64,000 bases of DNA from Lactococcus lactis (GTDB taxonomy: Bacteria; Bacillota; Bacilli; Lactobacillales; Streptococcaceae): assembly GCF_029023865.1 (NCBI RefSeq), contig NZ_CP118969.1:496001-560000 (forward strand). Direction: 5' to 3'. A program made the translations under genes and the position numbers. Positions 26,835-36,724 of the stretch are shown piece after piece. Within the stretch, counting starts at the first letter, position 1. Every line of letters begins with the position of its first letter. The notes beneath the pieces are model-generated. The model worked only from the letters and a program-made list of their open reading frames with translations, was not told where the DNA came from and did no database searches.

Positions 26835-27851
26835 GTGGAAAGTGAAAATATTTTGGAAGCAAAACAAGTGAGTGTTGCTTTTCGGATTGCTGGTAAATTT
26901 CAAAAAGCAATTTATGATATTGATTTAAGGCTTAGACGTGGTGAAGTTTTAGCCATTGTTGGGGAATCAGGTTCTGGGAAATCAACTTTGGCAACTGCTG
27001 TTATGGGATTACACAACCCAAATCAAACTCAAATTACAGGCTCCATTTTATTGGATGAGGAAGAAGTGATTGGTAAAACGGGTGACTCCATGGCAAGTAT
27101 TCGAGGAAGTAAAGTTGGAATGATTTTTCAAAATCCACTCACTGCGCTTAATCCATTGATGAAAATTGGGCAGCAAATCAAGGAAATGCTGGCCGTGCAT
27201 GATGTTTATCCAGAAAATCAGTATGAAAGTAGAATCTTTCAACTTTTAGAACAAGTAGGAATTCCAAATCCTAAAAGAGTCGTTAATCAATTTCCCCACC
27301 AACTTTCAGGCGGGATGAGACAAAGAGTAATGATTGCAATAGCCATTGCCAATGACCCAGATTTGATTATTGCTGATGAGCCAACGACTGCTTTAGACGT
27401 TACCATTCAAGCTCAGATTTTAGACTTGATTTTAGAAATACAAAAGAAGAAGAATGCTGGGGTTATTCTAATTACTCATGATTTAGGGGTTGTTGCTGAA
27501 GTTGCTGATACAGTGGCGGTGATGTATGCCGGACAACTCGTCGAAAAAGCTTCTGTTGAAGAGCTTTTTCAAAATCCCAAACATCCATACACCCGGTCAC
27601 TTTTGCGTTCAAATCCATCTGCCGAAACAGTTTCGGATGATTTATATGTGATTCCAGGGTCTGTGCCTTCTCTGTCAGAAATTGAGTATGACAAAGATTT
27701 ATTTCTCGCTCGAGTGCCTTGGATGAAAGAAGAAGCTCAAAAAGTAATTTCGGAAAAAATGACTGAAATTTCTTCAAATCATTTTGTTCGAGGTCAGGCT
27801 TGGAAAAAATTTGAATTTCCAGATCAAAAATTGAAAGGGGGTAAAAAGTGA
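26835..27851 (+). CDS. oppD: Oligopeptide ABC transporter ATP-binding protein OppD
   Basis: One of the two ATPases of the oligopeptide importer that feeds casein peptides into the cell. 338 residues. Walker [10 protein letters not shown] is near 43-51, the Q-loop is in [11 protein letters not shown], the signature is LSGGMRQR, Walker B is [12 protein letters not shown], and the H-loop is ITHDLG. The C-terminal Opp/Dpp extension is present. GTG 26835 follows GGAGG by 5 nt; the ATG at 26823 overlaps that ribosome site and is unlikely. The stop overlaps the oppF start (GTGA). Confidence 0.97.
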   Translation: MESENILEAKQVSVAFRIAGKFQKAIYDIDLRLRRGEVLAIVGESGSGKSTLATAVMGLHNPNQTQITGSILLDEEEVIGKTGDSMASIRGSKVGMIFQNPLTALNPLMKIGQQIKEMLAVHDVYPENQYESRIFQLLEQVGIPNPKRVVNQFPHQLSGGMRQRVMIAIAIANDPDLIIADEPTTALDVTIQAQILDLILEIQKKKNAGVILITHDLGVVAEVADTVAVMYAGQLVEKASVEELFQNPKHPYTRSLLRSNPSAETVSDDLYVIPGSVPSLSEIEYDKDLFLARVPWMKEEAQKVISEKMTEISSNHFVRGQAWKKFEFPDQKLKGGKK

Positions 27852-28807
27852 GCGAAATTCTTAATTTAAAGGACTTAAAAGTTTATTATCCTATTCGATC
27901 TGGTTTCTTTAATCGAGTGACAGATAATGTTTTAGCCGTTGATGGAGTAGATTTAACGATTCATGAAGGAGAAACTGTCGGTTTAGTTGGTGAATCTGGC
28001 TCTGGAAAATCAACGATTGGCAAAACAATTGTTGGTTTAGAACAAATGACATCAGGACAATTGATTTACAAAGGACAAGATGTCAGCAAAAAAAAGATAA
28101 GAAACCAGCTCAAATACAATAAAGATGTTCAAATGATTTTTCAAGATGCATTTTCGAGTTTGAATCCACGGAAAACAATTTACGATATCATTGCGGAGCC
28201 TATTCGAAATTTTGAAAAAATAGATGCTAATACGGAAAATAAACGGATTCATGAATTATTGGATATTGTTGGACTACCTAAACAAGCTTTAGAACAGTAT
28301 CCTTTCCAATTTTCTGGAGGTCAACAACAAAGAATTGGAATCGCACGGGCAGTTGCTACTAATCCTAAGTTAATTGTGGCAGATGAACCAGTTTCAGCAT
28401 TAGACTTATCTGTTCAAGCTCAGGTTTTGAATTTCATGAAGCTCATTCAAAAGGACTTGGGAATTGCATTTCTTTTTATTTCTCATGATTTAGGGGTTGT
28501 CCGCCATATGACTGATAATATTGCAGTCATGCACAACGGTCGAATTGTCGAAAAAGGAACACGAAGAGATATTTTTGATGAGCCACAGCACATTTATACT
28601 AAACGACTCTTATCTGCTATCCCTTCGATTGATGTTACAAGAAGAGCGGAAAATCGGAAAAACCGTCTAAAAGTTGAACAAGACTTTGAGGATAAAAAAG
28701 CAAATTTTTATGACAAAGATGGACACGCTTTGCCCTTAAAAAAATTAAGTGAAAGTCATTGGGCTGCTTTGCCAAAAGGAGGGGAAAATGTGGAAAGTAA
28801 TTATTAG
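27848..28807 (+). CDS. oppF: Oligopeptide ABC transporter ATP-binding protein OppF
   Basis: Second ATPase of the importer, 319 residues. Walker [10 protein letters not shown] lies near 48-56, then [15 protein letters not shown], signature FSGGQQQR, Walker [13 protein letters not shown] and H-loop ISHDLG. It begins with GTG overlapping the oppD stop, and its last 20 nt overlap oppB, so the operon is tightly packed. Confidence 0.97.
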
Positions 28808-29747
28808 ACGTATTTTATTGATGATCCCTCAATTATTTATCTTGAGTATTCTTGTTTTCTTCTTTGCTAAATTGATGCCTGGTGATCCTTTTTCAGGGTT
28901 GATTGGTCCTCATACCGACCCACATGAAGTTGAAGCATTAAGACGGGCAGCAGGTTTATATGACCCTTGGTGGGAGCAGTATCTCAGGTGGCTAGGGAAT
29001 GCCATACATGGGAATTTAGGAATGTCCTATAATCTCAAAGAGCCTGTGATGACTGTCATTGGACATAGAGCGATTAATACTTTTTGGATGTCACTTTTGT
29101 CAGTTATTTTAACTTACTTATTTGCTATTCCGATGTCGATAGTTGCAGCTCGAAATGAAGGAAAATGGCAAGACCAATTGTGGTTGACCTATAATTCAAT
29201 TACTTTTGGTATTCCACCTTACGTATTCTATCTCTTGATTATCTTTATCTTTGGTTATAGTCTTAATTGGTTTCCGACAGGTGGGACGGTAAGTCCAGAT
29301 GCGATGGGAATAATTCCTGTTTTCTTTAGTAAGATTTATCACATGATTCTTCCGGCTTTTAGTTTGGCGGTCTTTGGAACAGTTGGAATCTTTACTTACT
29401 TCCGCTCAGGAATTTTAGATGAACAAACACAAGATTATGTACGAACGGCTCGAGCCAAAGGGGTTAAGGAAAAAGTGATTTTTAGACGTCATATTTTGAG
29501 AAATGCCTCATTACCAATTGCTTCTAATTTTGGATTTGTGATTACTGGACTCTTGGGAGGAGCAATATTTGCTGAAACAATTTTCGGCTATCCTGGCTTA
29601 GGACAACTTTTTATTACTTCAATATCTGGGCGAGATTATTCAATGATTACGGCTTTGATTTTATTAAATGGTTTTTTGGGACTTCTTGGAGCCCTCCTGT
29701 CGGATATTATCATGGCAATGGTTGACCCACGAATTCGGATTCAATAA
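28788..29747 (+). CDS. oppB: Oligopeptide ABC transporter permease OppB
   Basis: Integral membrane subunit, 319 residues, with about six transmembrane helices beginning [20 protein letters not shown]. The EAA-type coupling loop is [25 protein letters not shown] near residues 220-240. ATG 28788 has AAAGGAGGGG directly upstream; an earlier in-frame ATG inside oppF would add 13 unlikely residues. Confidence 0.97.
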
Positions 29748-29756
29748 GGAGTGAAA

Positions 29757-30641
29757 ATGACAGAAAAAAAACACAAAAATTCTTTATCATTAGTTCACTC
29801 AATCAAAGAAGAACTAAAAAAAGATAAATTAGCGATGATTTCAACAATTTTTCTAGTTGCTGTCTTTCTAATCGTTTATATTTACTCGATGTTTTTAAAA
29901 CAATCAAATTATGTTGATGTGAATATCATGGACCAATATCTGGCACCGCTGACGAATGGACATTTACTGGGAACTGATAATGGTGGACGAGATATTATCA
30001 TGATGTTAATGATTTCTGCACGAAACTCTTTCAATATCGCTTTTGCAGTTACACTCATTACTTTAGTTGTAGGAAATATCTTAGGGGTAATTACGGGCTA
30101 CTTTGGCGGAAGGTTTGATTTAATCTTCATGCGTTTCACTGATTTTGTCATGATTTTACCATCAATGATGATCATTATTGTTTTTGTAACTATCATCCCA
30201 CGGTTTAATTCTTGGTCTTTGATTGGGATTATCAGTATCTTTAGTTGGATAGGGACAACGCGTCTGATTCGGGCAAGAACAATGACGGAAGTCAATCGAG
30301 ATTATGTTCGAGCATCAAAAACTTCGGGAACCTCTGATTTTAAAATTATGTTTCGGGAAATATGGCCCAACTTGTCCACCTTAGTCATTGCTGAAGCAAC
30401 GCTTGTTTTTGCTGGAAATATTGGTTTAGAAACAGGGCTTTCTTTCTTAGGTTTTGGACTTCCAGCGGGGACACCATCTTTGGGAACAATGATAAATGAA
30501 GCGACTAATCCAGAAACAATGACTGATAAGCCTTGGACTTGGGTTCCAGCAACAGTGGTCATCCTAATTGTGGTGCTTGCTATTATCTTTATCGGAAATG
30601 CACTAAGACGAGTGGCTGACCAAAGACAAGCTACAAGATAA
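29757..30641 (+). CDS. oppC: Oligopeptide ABC transporter permease OppC
   Basis: Second membrane subunit, 294 residues, with about six helices. A cytoplasmic N-terminus is followed by a helix at about 25-45 and a periplasmic-type loop with HLLGTDNGGRDIIMMLMISAR, typical of OppC. The EAA loop is DYVRASKTSGTSDFKIMFREIWPN. AAGGAG overlaps a GTG two codons upstream, so ATG 29757 is the start. Confidence 0.96.
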   Translation: MTEKKHKNSLSLVHSIKEELKKDKLAMISTIFLVAVFLIVYIYSMFLKQSNYVDVNIMDQYLAPLTNGHLLGTDNGGRDIIMMLMISARNSFNIAFAVTLITLVVGNILGVITGYFGGRFDLIFMRFTDFVMILPSMMIIIVFVTIIPRFNSWSLIGIISIFSWIGTTRLIRARTMTEVNRDYVRASKTSGTSDFKIMFREIWPNLSTLVIAEATLVFAGNIGLETGLSFLGFGLPAGTPSLGTMINEATNPETMTDKPWTWVPATVVILIVVLAIIFIGNALRRVADQRQATR

Positions 30642-30750
30642 ACAACATTCAAGAGTGATAAAAATGTTTATCTATTAAAAATGGATATGATAAATTAAAT
30701 ATTATATTGAAGCAAGCAAGAAATAAAAAGAAATTATTGGAGAAACTAAG

Positions 30751-32553
30751 ATGAACAAATTAAAAGTAACTTTATTGGCAAGTAGTGTAGTTTTAGCAGC
30801 TACACTCCTAAGTGCTTGTGGTTCTAATCAAAGCTCAAGTACAAGTACAAAAAAATTAAAAGCGGGGAACTTTGACGTTGCTTATCAAAATCCAGACAAG
30901 GCAATCAAAGGTGGAAATTTAAAAGTCGCATATCAAAGTGATTCTCCAATGAAAGCACAATGGTTATCGGGACTTTCTAATGATGCAACTTTTGCTACAA
31001 TGTCTGGTCCTGGTGGAGGTCAAGATGGTTTGTTCTTCACAGACAGTGGATTCAAATTTATTAAGGGAGGAGCTGCCGATGTTGCTCTAGATAAAGAGTC
31101 TAAAACGGCAACGATTACCCTTCGTAAAGATTTGAAATGGTCTGATGGTTCAGAAGTAACGGCTAAAGATTATGAATTTACCTATGAAACGATTGCTAAT
31201 CCTGCTTATGGTTCCGACCGTTGGACTGATTCTCTGGCAAATATTGTTGGCTTGAGTGATTATCATACGGGTAAAGCTAAAACAATCTCAGGGATCACTT
31301 TCCCTGATGGTGAAAATGGAAAAGTCATCAAGGTTCAATTTAAAGAAATGAAACCGGGGATGACTCAATCAGGAAATGGTTACTTCCTTGAAACGGTAGC
31401 GCCTTATCAATATTTGAAAGATGTCGCTCCTAAAGATTTGGCTTCTAGTCCAAAAACGACAACGAAACCATTAGTTACAGGGCCTTTTAAACCGGAAAAT
31501 GTTGTTGCTGGTGAATCTATTAAATATGTCCCAAATCCTTACTATTGGGGTGAAAAACCAAAACTAAATTCAATTACTTATGAAGTTGTATCAACAGCAA
31601 AATCAGTCGCAGCACTTTCATCAAGTAAATATGATATTATTAACGGCATGGTTAGTAGCCAGTATAAGCAAGTGAAAAACTTAAAGGGATACAAGGTTTT
31701 AGGACAACAAGCGATGTATATTTCCTTAATGTACTATAACTTAGGGCACTATGATGCTAAAAATTCAATTAATGTCCAAGATCGTAAAACGCCATTGCAA
31801 GACCAAAATGTTCGTCAAGCCATTGGTTATGCTCGAAATGTCGCAGAAGTGGATAATAAGTTCTCAAACGGACTTTCAACTCCTGCAAATAGTTTGATTC
31901 CACCTATCTTTAAACAATTTACGAGTTCATCAGTTAAAGGATATGAAAAACAAGATCTTGATAAAGCTAATAAACTTTTGGATGAAGACGGATGGAAATT
32001 GAATAAATCTACAGGCTACCGTGAAAAAGATGGAAAAGAATTATCGCTTGTTTATGCGGCTCGTGTAGGTGATGCAAACGCTGAAACCATTGCCCAAAAC
32101 TATATCCAACAATGGAAGAAAATTGGGGTAAAAGTGAGTCTTTATAACGGTAAATTGATGGAATTTAATTCTTGGGTCGACCATATGACGACTCCTCCAG
32201 GAGCAAATGACTGGGATATCACTGACGGTTCTTGGTCATTGTCATCAGAACCTTCTCAACAAGATTTGTTCTCAGCAGCAGCACCTTATAACTTTGGTCA
32301 CTTTAATGATTCAGAAATTACTAAAGATTTAAATGATATTGATTCTGCCAAGTCTGAAAATCCAACTTACCGTAAAGCAGCTTTCGTTAAATATCAAGAA
32401 GATATGAATAAAAAAGCTTATGTTGTTCCAACAAACTTCTCGTTAAGTTATACGCCGGTTAACAAACGTGTAGTTGGAATGACGCTTGATTATGGTGCAA
32501 TGAATACTTGGTCAGAAATTGGTGTTTCTTCTGATAAGTTAGCCACCAAATAG
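30751..32553 (+). CDS. oppA: Oligopeptide-binding lipoprotein OppA
   Basis: 600-residue substrate-binding protein, anchored through the lipobox Cys in LLSACGSN near residue 23. It is the receptor that selects peptides. The solute-binding family 5 pattern is clear (AITLRKDLKWSDGSEVTAKDYEFTYE-type block near 128-150). The sequence is very close to the lactococcal OppA I remember. A 109-nt gap with a GATAAAAATGTTTATC hairpin separates it from oppC and may hold its own weak promoter. In known lactococcal operons pepO follows; here it does not. Confidence 0.97.
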   Translation: MNKLKVTLLASSVVLAATLLSACGSNQSSSTSTKKLKAGNFDVAYQNPDKAIKGGNLKVAYQSDSPMKAQWLSGLSNDATFATMSGPGGGQDGLFFTDSGFKFIKGGAADVALDKESKTATITLRKDLKWSDGSEVTAKDYEFTYETIANPAYGSDRWTDSLANIVGLSDYHTGKAKTISGITFPDGENGKVIKVQFKEMKPGMTQSGNGYFLETVAPYQYLKDVAPKDLASSPKTTTKPLVTGPFKPENVVAGESIKYVPNPYYWGEKPKLNSITYEVVSTAKSVAALSSSKYDIINGMVSSQYKQVKNLKGYKVLGQQAMYISLMYYNLGHYDAKNSINVQDRKTPLQDQNVRQAIGYARNVAEVDNKFSNGLSTPANSLIPPIFKQFTSSSVKGYEKQDLDKANKLLDEDGWKLNKSTGYREKDGKELSLVYAARVGDANAETIAQNYIQQWKKIGVKVSLYNGKLMEFNSWVDHMTTPPGANDWDITDGSWSLSSEPSQQDLFSAAAPYNFGHFNDSEITKDLNDIDSAKSENPTYRKAAFVKYQEDMNKKAYVVPTNFSLSYTPVNKRVVGMTLDYGAMNTWSEIGVSSDKLATK

Positions 32554-32625
32554 TTTTACTTAACTTTTGTTTACAAGTTTTTTTGTAAAAATACCCTCAC
32601 TTTAGTTTTCGTAATTCTAAAGTCA

Positions 32626-32660
32626 AAGAAGCTCAAATTTATGATTTGAGCTTCTTTTGT
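32626..32660 (+). terminator. opp operon terminator
   Basis: GAAGCTCAAAT (32628-32638) pairs with ATTTGAGCTTC (32644-32654), then TTTTGTTT. A weaker TTTACAA/TTGTAAA hairpin lies before it at about 32570-32588. Confidence 0.85.
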
Positions 32661-32714
32661 TTGATGATTTTTAAGATTTGAACTTACGAATTTAAAAATT
32701 AATTCATTTAAAAA

Positions 32715-32723
32715 TGCTATAAT
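32715..32723 (+). promoter_or_regulatory. Extended -10 promoter of the phosphatase gene
   Basis: TGCTATAAT at 32715-32723 with no clear -35; the start codon is 33 nt downstream, after GAGGGGG. Confidence 0.7.
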
Positions 32724-32755
32724 AAGCCTAACTAATAATTAATCGAGGGGGCAAT

Positions 32756-33502
32756 ATGCTAGTAAATTTTAGAGATATTCAGGCACAAAACTCAAAAGAA
32801 TCCGGACTAAAAAAGAATATATTTTTTAGAGGAGGTCAGTTGACCGATTTAACAGCTGAGGATAAAAAAATTCTTACGAATAAATTCCAAATTGGGAAAA
32901 TTTATGATTTTAGAGGGCAAGAAGAGGTCACTACTCAACCAGATGTTGAACTCAAAGGAATTAAATATGAAAATATAGATATTTTAGCTTCTGAAACTTC
33001 AGGAAATAATGGCTCTTTACAGGATATGATTATTAATGCCACAGATATTAGTGAGGCGATGATGAAAACTTATGAAAGTATCGTCATCAGTAAGTCTGCT
33101 TTAGAAGGATATCGAGCTTTTTTACTGGATCTTTTAGAGCAAAAACAAGCTGTTTATTTTCATTGTTTTGCTGGAAAAGATAGAACTGGATTTGCGGCTG
33201 CCTTGCTTTTAAGACTGGCAGGAGCTTCTGATGAGGAGATTATGAAGGATTATCTCAAAACGAATATTGCTCGCAAAGAGGTGAATCAAGAAATTATCAA
33301 TTCATTGAAAGAAAAACTCACTGAAGACCAAATCGAGGGATTACAGATTGCTCTTACTGTGGATAAGAACTATTTATTTCATGCCAGAGAAATAATGAAT
33401 GAAAATTTTGGTTCTTTTGAGGGCTACTTAAGTGAAGGGCTCTCGCTTGAGAAGGATTATATCGAGCATTTTCAAAGTCTTTATTTAAATTATAAATCAT
33501 AA
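32756..33502 (+). CDS. Protein-tyrosine phosphatase (PTP3/DSP-like)
   Basis: 248 residues. The catalytic loop HCFAGKDRTGFAAALLL near 135-150 is the CxAGKDRTG signature of bacterial tyrosine/lipid phosphatases related to LipA and MptpB. The N-terminal FRGGQLTDLTAEDKKIL is also typical, and the general acid probably lies in the loop near DIL. No signal peptide is seen, so it is cytosolic. Its substrate (phosphotyrosine or phosphoinositide-like) cannot be told from sequence. Confidence 0.9.
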   Translation: MLVNFRDIQAQNSKESGLKKNIFFRGGQLTDLTAEDKKILTNKFQIGKIYDFRGQEEVTTQPDVELKGIKYENIDILASETSGNNGSLQDMIINATDISEAMMKTYESIVISKSALEGYRAFLLDLLEQKQAVYFHCFAGKDRTGFAAALLLRLAGASDEEIMKDYLKTNIARKEVNQEIINSLKEKLTEDQIEGLQIALTVDKNYLFHAREIMNENFGSFEGYLSEGLSLEKDYIEHFQSLYLNYKS

Positions 33503-33573
33503 AAAAGTGATTTTGAACTCTTTTGCTAATTGATGTATAATTAAGTTAATAGAATACATTGGAGGTACAAAAG

Positions 33574-34574
33574 ATGATTGGATGTAGTAGTTTTACACTA
33601 GAGAGTCAAGATAATAAACATTTTCTTTCTCGTACAATGGATTTTCAAATAGAAATGGCGGAACAAATTCTTTTTATTCCAAGAAACAAGGAGATAGGAA
33701 TTGCCCACTCTAATGAAGAGACAATTGAAACATCCTATGCTTGTTTAGGGATGGGTGCGATGGAAGAGGGTCATCCAGTACTCTTTGATGGAATCAACGA
33801 AAAAGGGTTAATGGGTGCGACTTTATATTTCCCAGGCTATGCTGAATATAGTGAGAATATCAAAAAAAATCAAAAGGGAATTTCACCTGATATGGTTATT
33901 CCAACGGTCCTCACTCAAGCGAGTAATTTAGAAGAAATCATTGATTTATTTGATAAAAAATTTGTTATTATTAATGATACTAATCCAACCTTAGGTCTTA
34001 CGCCTCCTTTACATTTTATTTTTTCTGATTCTAGTGGTCAAAGTTTGATTATTGAACCAAGGCAAGGTGGACTTTCAATTATAAAAGATTCAATTGGAGT
34101 GATGACAAATAGTCCAGATTACCAATGGCACGAAACTAATTTAAGAAATTATCTTTCTTTTACACCTAATCAAAAAGAAAGTATCGAACTATTAGGAAAG
34201 ACATTAAAACCATTTAGTCAAGGTTCAGGTACTTTTGGATTTCCAGGAGATTTTACGCCTCCTTCAAGATTTGTTAGAACGGCTTATTTAAAAACTACGC
34301 TGAGAAACCAAGTAATGAATTAGCCGCTATTACGCTTTGTCACCATATATTAGAATCTGTAAGTATTCCAAAAGGAATTGTTATAACTGAGCATGGAGCA
34401 AGTGATTTCACTTGTTATTCGGCATATATGTGCTCAGAAACTCTAAGTTATTATTTTTCAACTTATGGTAATCAAAGAATCAGGAAAATAAGTTTGTCAG
34501 AATCCTTGAAAAATGAGAAGGAATTTAAAAACTTTCCTATTGTCAATGAGGAAGATATTTTAGAGTTAAATTGA
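33574..34574 (+). pseudogene. Choloylglycine hydrolase/penicillin V acylase family gene, frameshifted
   Basis: The first part (249 residues from ATG 33574, MIGCSSFTLESQDNKHFLSRTMDF) stops at TAG 34321. The rest of the family sequence continues without interruption in the -1 frame from about 34305 (KPSNELAAITLCHHILESVS...) to TGA at 34574. Loss of one A in the A run at 34305-34307 explains the break (AGA-AAC instead of AGA-AAA-CCA); restored, it would have 333 residues. The presumed Ntn nucleophile is Cys4. TTGGAGG precedes the ATG. Members cleave amide bonds in bile salts, penicillin V or acyl-homoserine lactones. Confidence 0.87.
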
Positions 34575-34712
34575 TAAATATTTAATCGAGTAAATAGGAG
34601 GGATATTCATTAAGTTCTTTGAATTCAAGAAGTATTTTTAAATATTAGTTTTAAGTATAGCAATCCTAAAAAGAAATTCGAGAAATAATAGAGAGAAATT
34701 AAGGAAAAAATA

Positions 34713-36005
34713 GTGATTTTAAATTTATTTATAATAGTTTTAATGATTTTTCTTACGGCATTTTTTGTTGCGGCTGAATTTTCGCTGGTAAAAATACGTA
34801 AAAGTCGTTTAGAAACATTAGAAAAAGAAAATAATAAAAGGGCAAAATTAGCACTTAATATCGTCAATCACCTTGATTCTTATTTAAGTGCCTGTCAACT
34901 TGGAATCACTTTGACTTCGTTAGCAATTGGGTGGGTAGGTGAAAGTACAATGCATAGTATTTTAGCTCCCCTCTTGTCTTATGTTCCTCTACCTTCTGCG
35001 TTATTAGACAGCTTGTCTATTATTTTAGCCTTTTTATTAATTACTTTTGTTCATGTGGTAATCGGAGAACTTATTCCAAAATCTTTAAGTATTACAAAAA
35101 CTGAAGGAGTTGTTTTAACGGTTGCTGCTCCGCTCCATTATTTTTATAAACTTACCTATCCTTTCGTGTGGTTATTGAATGCTTCAGCAAGTTCAATTGG
35201 TAGATTGTTTAATTTAAGTTTGGCTACTGAAGGTGATGAAATCCATTCGGAAGAAGAGTTAATTTTAATTGCTAATCAAAGTTTTATTAAAGGGGAAATC
35301 AACGAAAAAGAGTACGAATATCTCAACAATGTCTTTGAATTTGATGATTTGATAGCTAAGGATATCATGGTGTCGAGATTAGATATGGAGACGATTCCCG
35401 TTGATGTTTCGATTGAAGAAGCGTTAAAATTTGCGATTAAAAAAGGGCACACTCGTTTCCCTATTATTGCTAAAACTAAAGATGATATTCTAGGCTATGT
35501 TACGCTCCAAAATTTGATTAAAGAGTATTTAACTGCTCCTGGTCAAGAAATAAAGAAAATCATGCAAGAACCTATTATATTTATTGATACTATTCCCGTA
35601 AAGTTATTACTCTCAGAGATGCAAAAAGAGCATAAACATTTTGCTATTCTATTGGACGAGTATGGTGGGACAAGTGGACTTGTGACAATTGAGGATATTC
35701 TTGAAGAGTTAGTTGGTGATATTCAGGATGAAGAAGATCATGAGAAAGAATTGGTAATAAAGCTTTCTCCGACTACTTATCAGGTAGATGGTAAATTGCT
35801 TTTATCTGAATTTGAAGAACTGTTTAATATTGATTTGGCTCAAAATAATTTAAGTAAAACGATTAGTGGGTTTATTACAAATTATTCACTAGAGCAAAAT
35901 GAGCCACTTGAGGTGGGTCAGACTTTCGAATTTGATAATTTGAAAATTACTATTATTGAAATGGATAAAATTACTCCTCATATTTTAGAAGTTAAACGAG
36001 TGTAG
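34713..36005 (+). CDS. CNNM/CBS-domain membrane protein (hemolysin-like, UPF0053)
   Basis: 430 residues. The N-terminal CNNM (DUF21) domain has about four membrane helices (LFIIVLMIFLTAFFVAAEFSL through VVIGELIPKSL). Two CBS motifs follow (IMVSRLDMETIPVD... and IFIDTIPVKLLL...DEYGGTSGLVTIEDILEELVGDI), then a CorC/HlyC C-terminal domain. The family is linked to Mg2+ or other cation transport; the hemolysin name is historical. The start is GTG with AAGGAAA upstream. A second member lies at 62430-63767. Confidence 0.93.
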   Translation: MILNLFIIVLMIFLTAFFVAAEFSLVKIRKSRLETLEKENNKRAKLALNIVNHLDSYLSACQLGITLTSLAIGWVGESTMHSILAPLLSYVPLPSALLDSLSIILAFLLITFVHVVIGELIPKSLSITKTEGVVLTVAAPLHYFYKLTYPFVWLLNASASSIGRLFNLSLATEGDEIHSEEELILIANQSFIKGEINEKEYEYLNNVFEFDDLIAKDIMVSRLDMETIPVDVSIEEALKFAIKKGHTRFPIIAKTKDDILGYVTLQNLIKEYLTAPGQEIKKIMQEPIIFIDTIPVKLLLSEMQKEHKHFAILLDEYGGTSGLVTIEDILEELVGDIQDEEDHEKELVIKLSPTTYQVDGKLLLSEFEELFNIDLAQNNLSKTISGFITNYSLEQNEPLEVGQTFEFDNLKITIIEMDKITPHILEVKRV

Positions 36006-36022
36006 ATTGTATTTGAGGTATA

Positions 36023-36056
36023 AAAAAACGGAGCTTTAAGAGGCTCCGCTTTTTTA
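36023..36056 (+). terminator. Shared terminator of convergent CNNM and stress genes
   Basis: CGGAGC/GCTCCG stem with an A run on one side and a T run on the other, between two convergent genes. Confidence 0.75.
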
Positions 36057-36058
36057 TT

Positions 36059-36496
36059 TTATTGACGAACGACGAGGACATCGCATGGTGCATTTTTGAT
36101 AATGTAATCCGCCACTGAACCGATAAAGATACGTTCAATGTAAGAAAGACCAGTAGCTCCAAGAACAATGAGGCTAATTTCTTCTTCTTTTGGAAGAGTT
36201 TGGCCAAGCATGACTTTTGGAGAACCGAATTCAACACGAGTTTTGACTTTTTTAACGCCAGCTTTTTTTGCTTCGTCAGCAAAGTCATTAATGAGGTTTT
36301 CAGCACCTTTGTGTGTATCATCAGCAACAACTGAATCATAGGCTGAGATAGATTGGAAGGCACGAAGGTCAATGACGTTAGCGATAACGAGTTCAGCATC
36401 GTTACGAAGTGCTGTTGCAACTGCTTTGTCAAAAGCTTTAGTAGCTTCTACCGAACCATCAATACCAACAAGGATTTTCTTATAGTTATCTAACAT
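36059..36496 (-). CDS. Universal stress protein UspA family (second copy)
   Basis: 145 residues starting MLDNYKKILVGIDGSVEATKAFDKAV, with the C-terminal ATP-binding pattern GATGLSYIERIFIGSVADYIIKNAPCDVLVV. AAGGAG is 8 nt upstream of the chosen ATG (36496); the in-frame ATG at 36511 overlaps that site. It is convergent with the CNNM gene, and only moderately similar to the copy at 10822. Confidence 0.93.
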   Translation of the reverse strand: MLDNYKKILVGIDGSVEATKAFDKAVATALRNDAELVIANVIDLRAFQSISAYDSVVADDTHKGAENLINDFADEAKKAGVKKVKTRVEFGSPKVMLGQTLPKEEEISLIVLGATGLSYIERIFIGSVADYIIKNAPCDVLVVRQ

Positions 36497-36585
36497 AGGC
36501 GACTCCTTCATAAGTTTTTATCTATATTTTAATTTTACTCTTATTTTGTCAATTTGTAAAAAGAAAACTGTTAAAAAATGGTTTA

Positions 36586-36594
36586 TGGTATAAT
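36586..36594 (+). promoter_or_regulatory. Extended -10 promoter of the dinG operon
   Basis: TGGTATAAT at 36586-36594. The leader then carries a repeat hairpin (TTACTGACAG at 36630-36639 with CTGTCAG at 36664-36670). Confidence 0.7.
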
Positions 36595-36629
36595 TGATGA
36601 AGTGAATTTCTTTAAAATAGTGGAAAAAA

Positions 36630-36670
36630 TTACTGACAGAAATAGAAGTTCTCTATTGAAATTCTGTCAG
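36630..36670 (+). repeat. Repeat-word hairpin in the dinG leader
   Basis: ACTGACAGAA can pair with TTCTGTCAG(C), with AATAGAG/CTCTATT extending the stem inside. It lies about 55 nt before the start codon. Confidence 0.65.
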
Positions 36671-36724
36671 CAAATTTTGATGACTTATGAACTTAAAGAA
36701 AACTGTAAGAAATAGGTGAAAAAT

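Noticed and set aside
27000-32600. Dipeptide (dpp/opt) transporter instead of opp
   Set aside because: Gene order D-F-B-C-A and the OppA sequence match the lactococcal oligopeptide system; the di/tripeptide system has a different order and two binding proteins.
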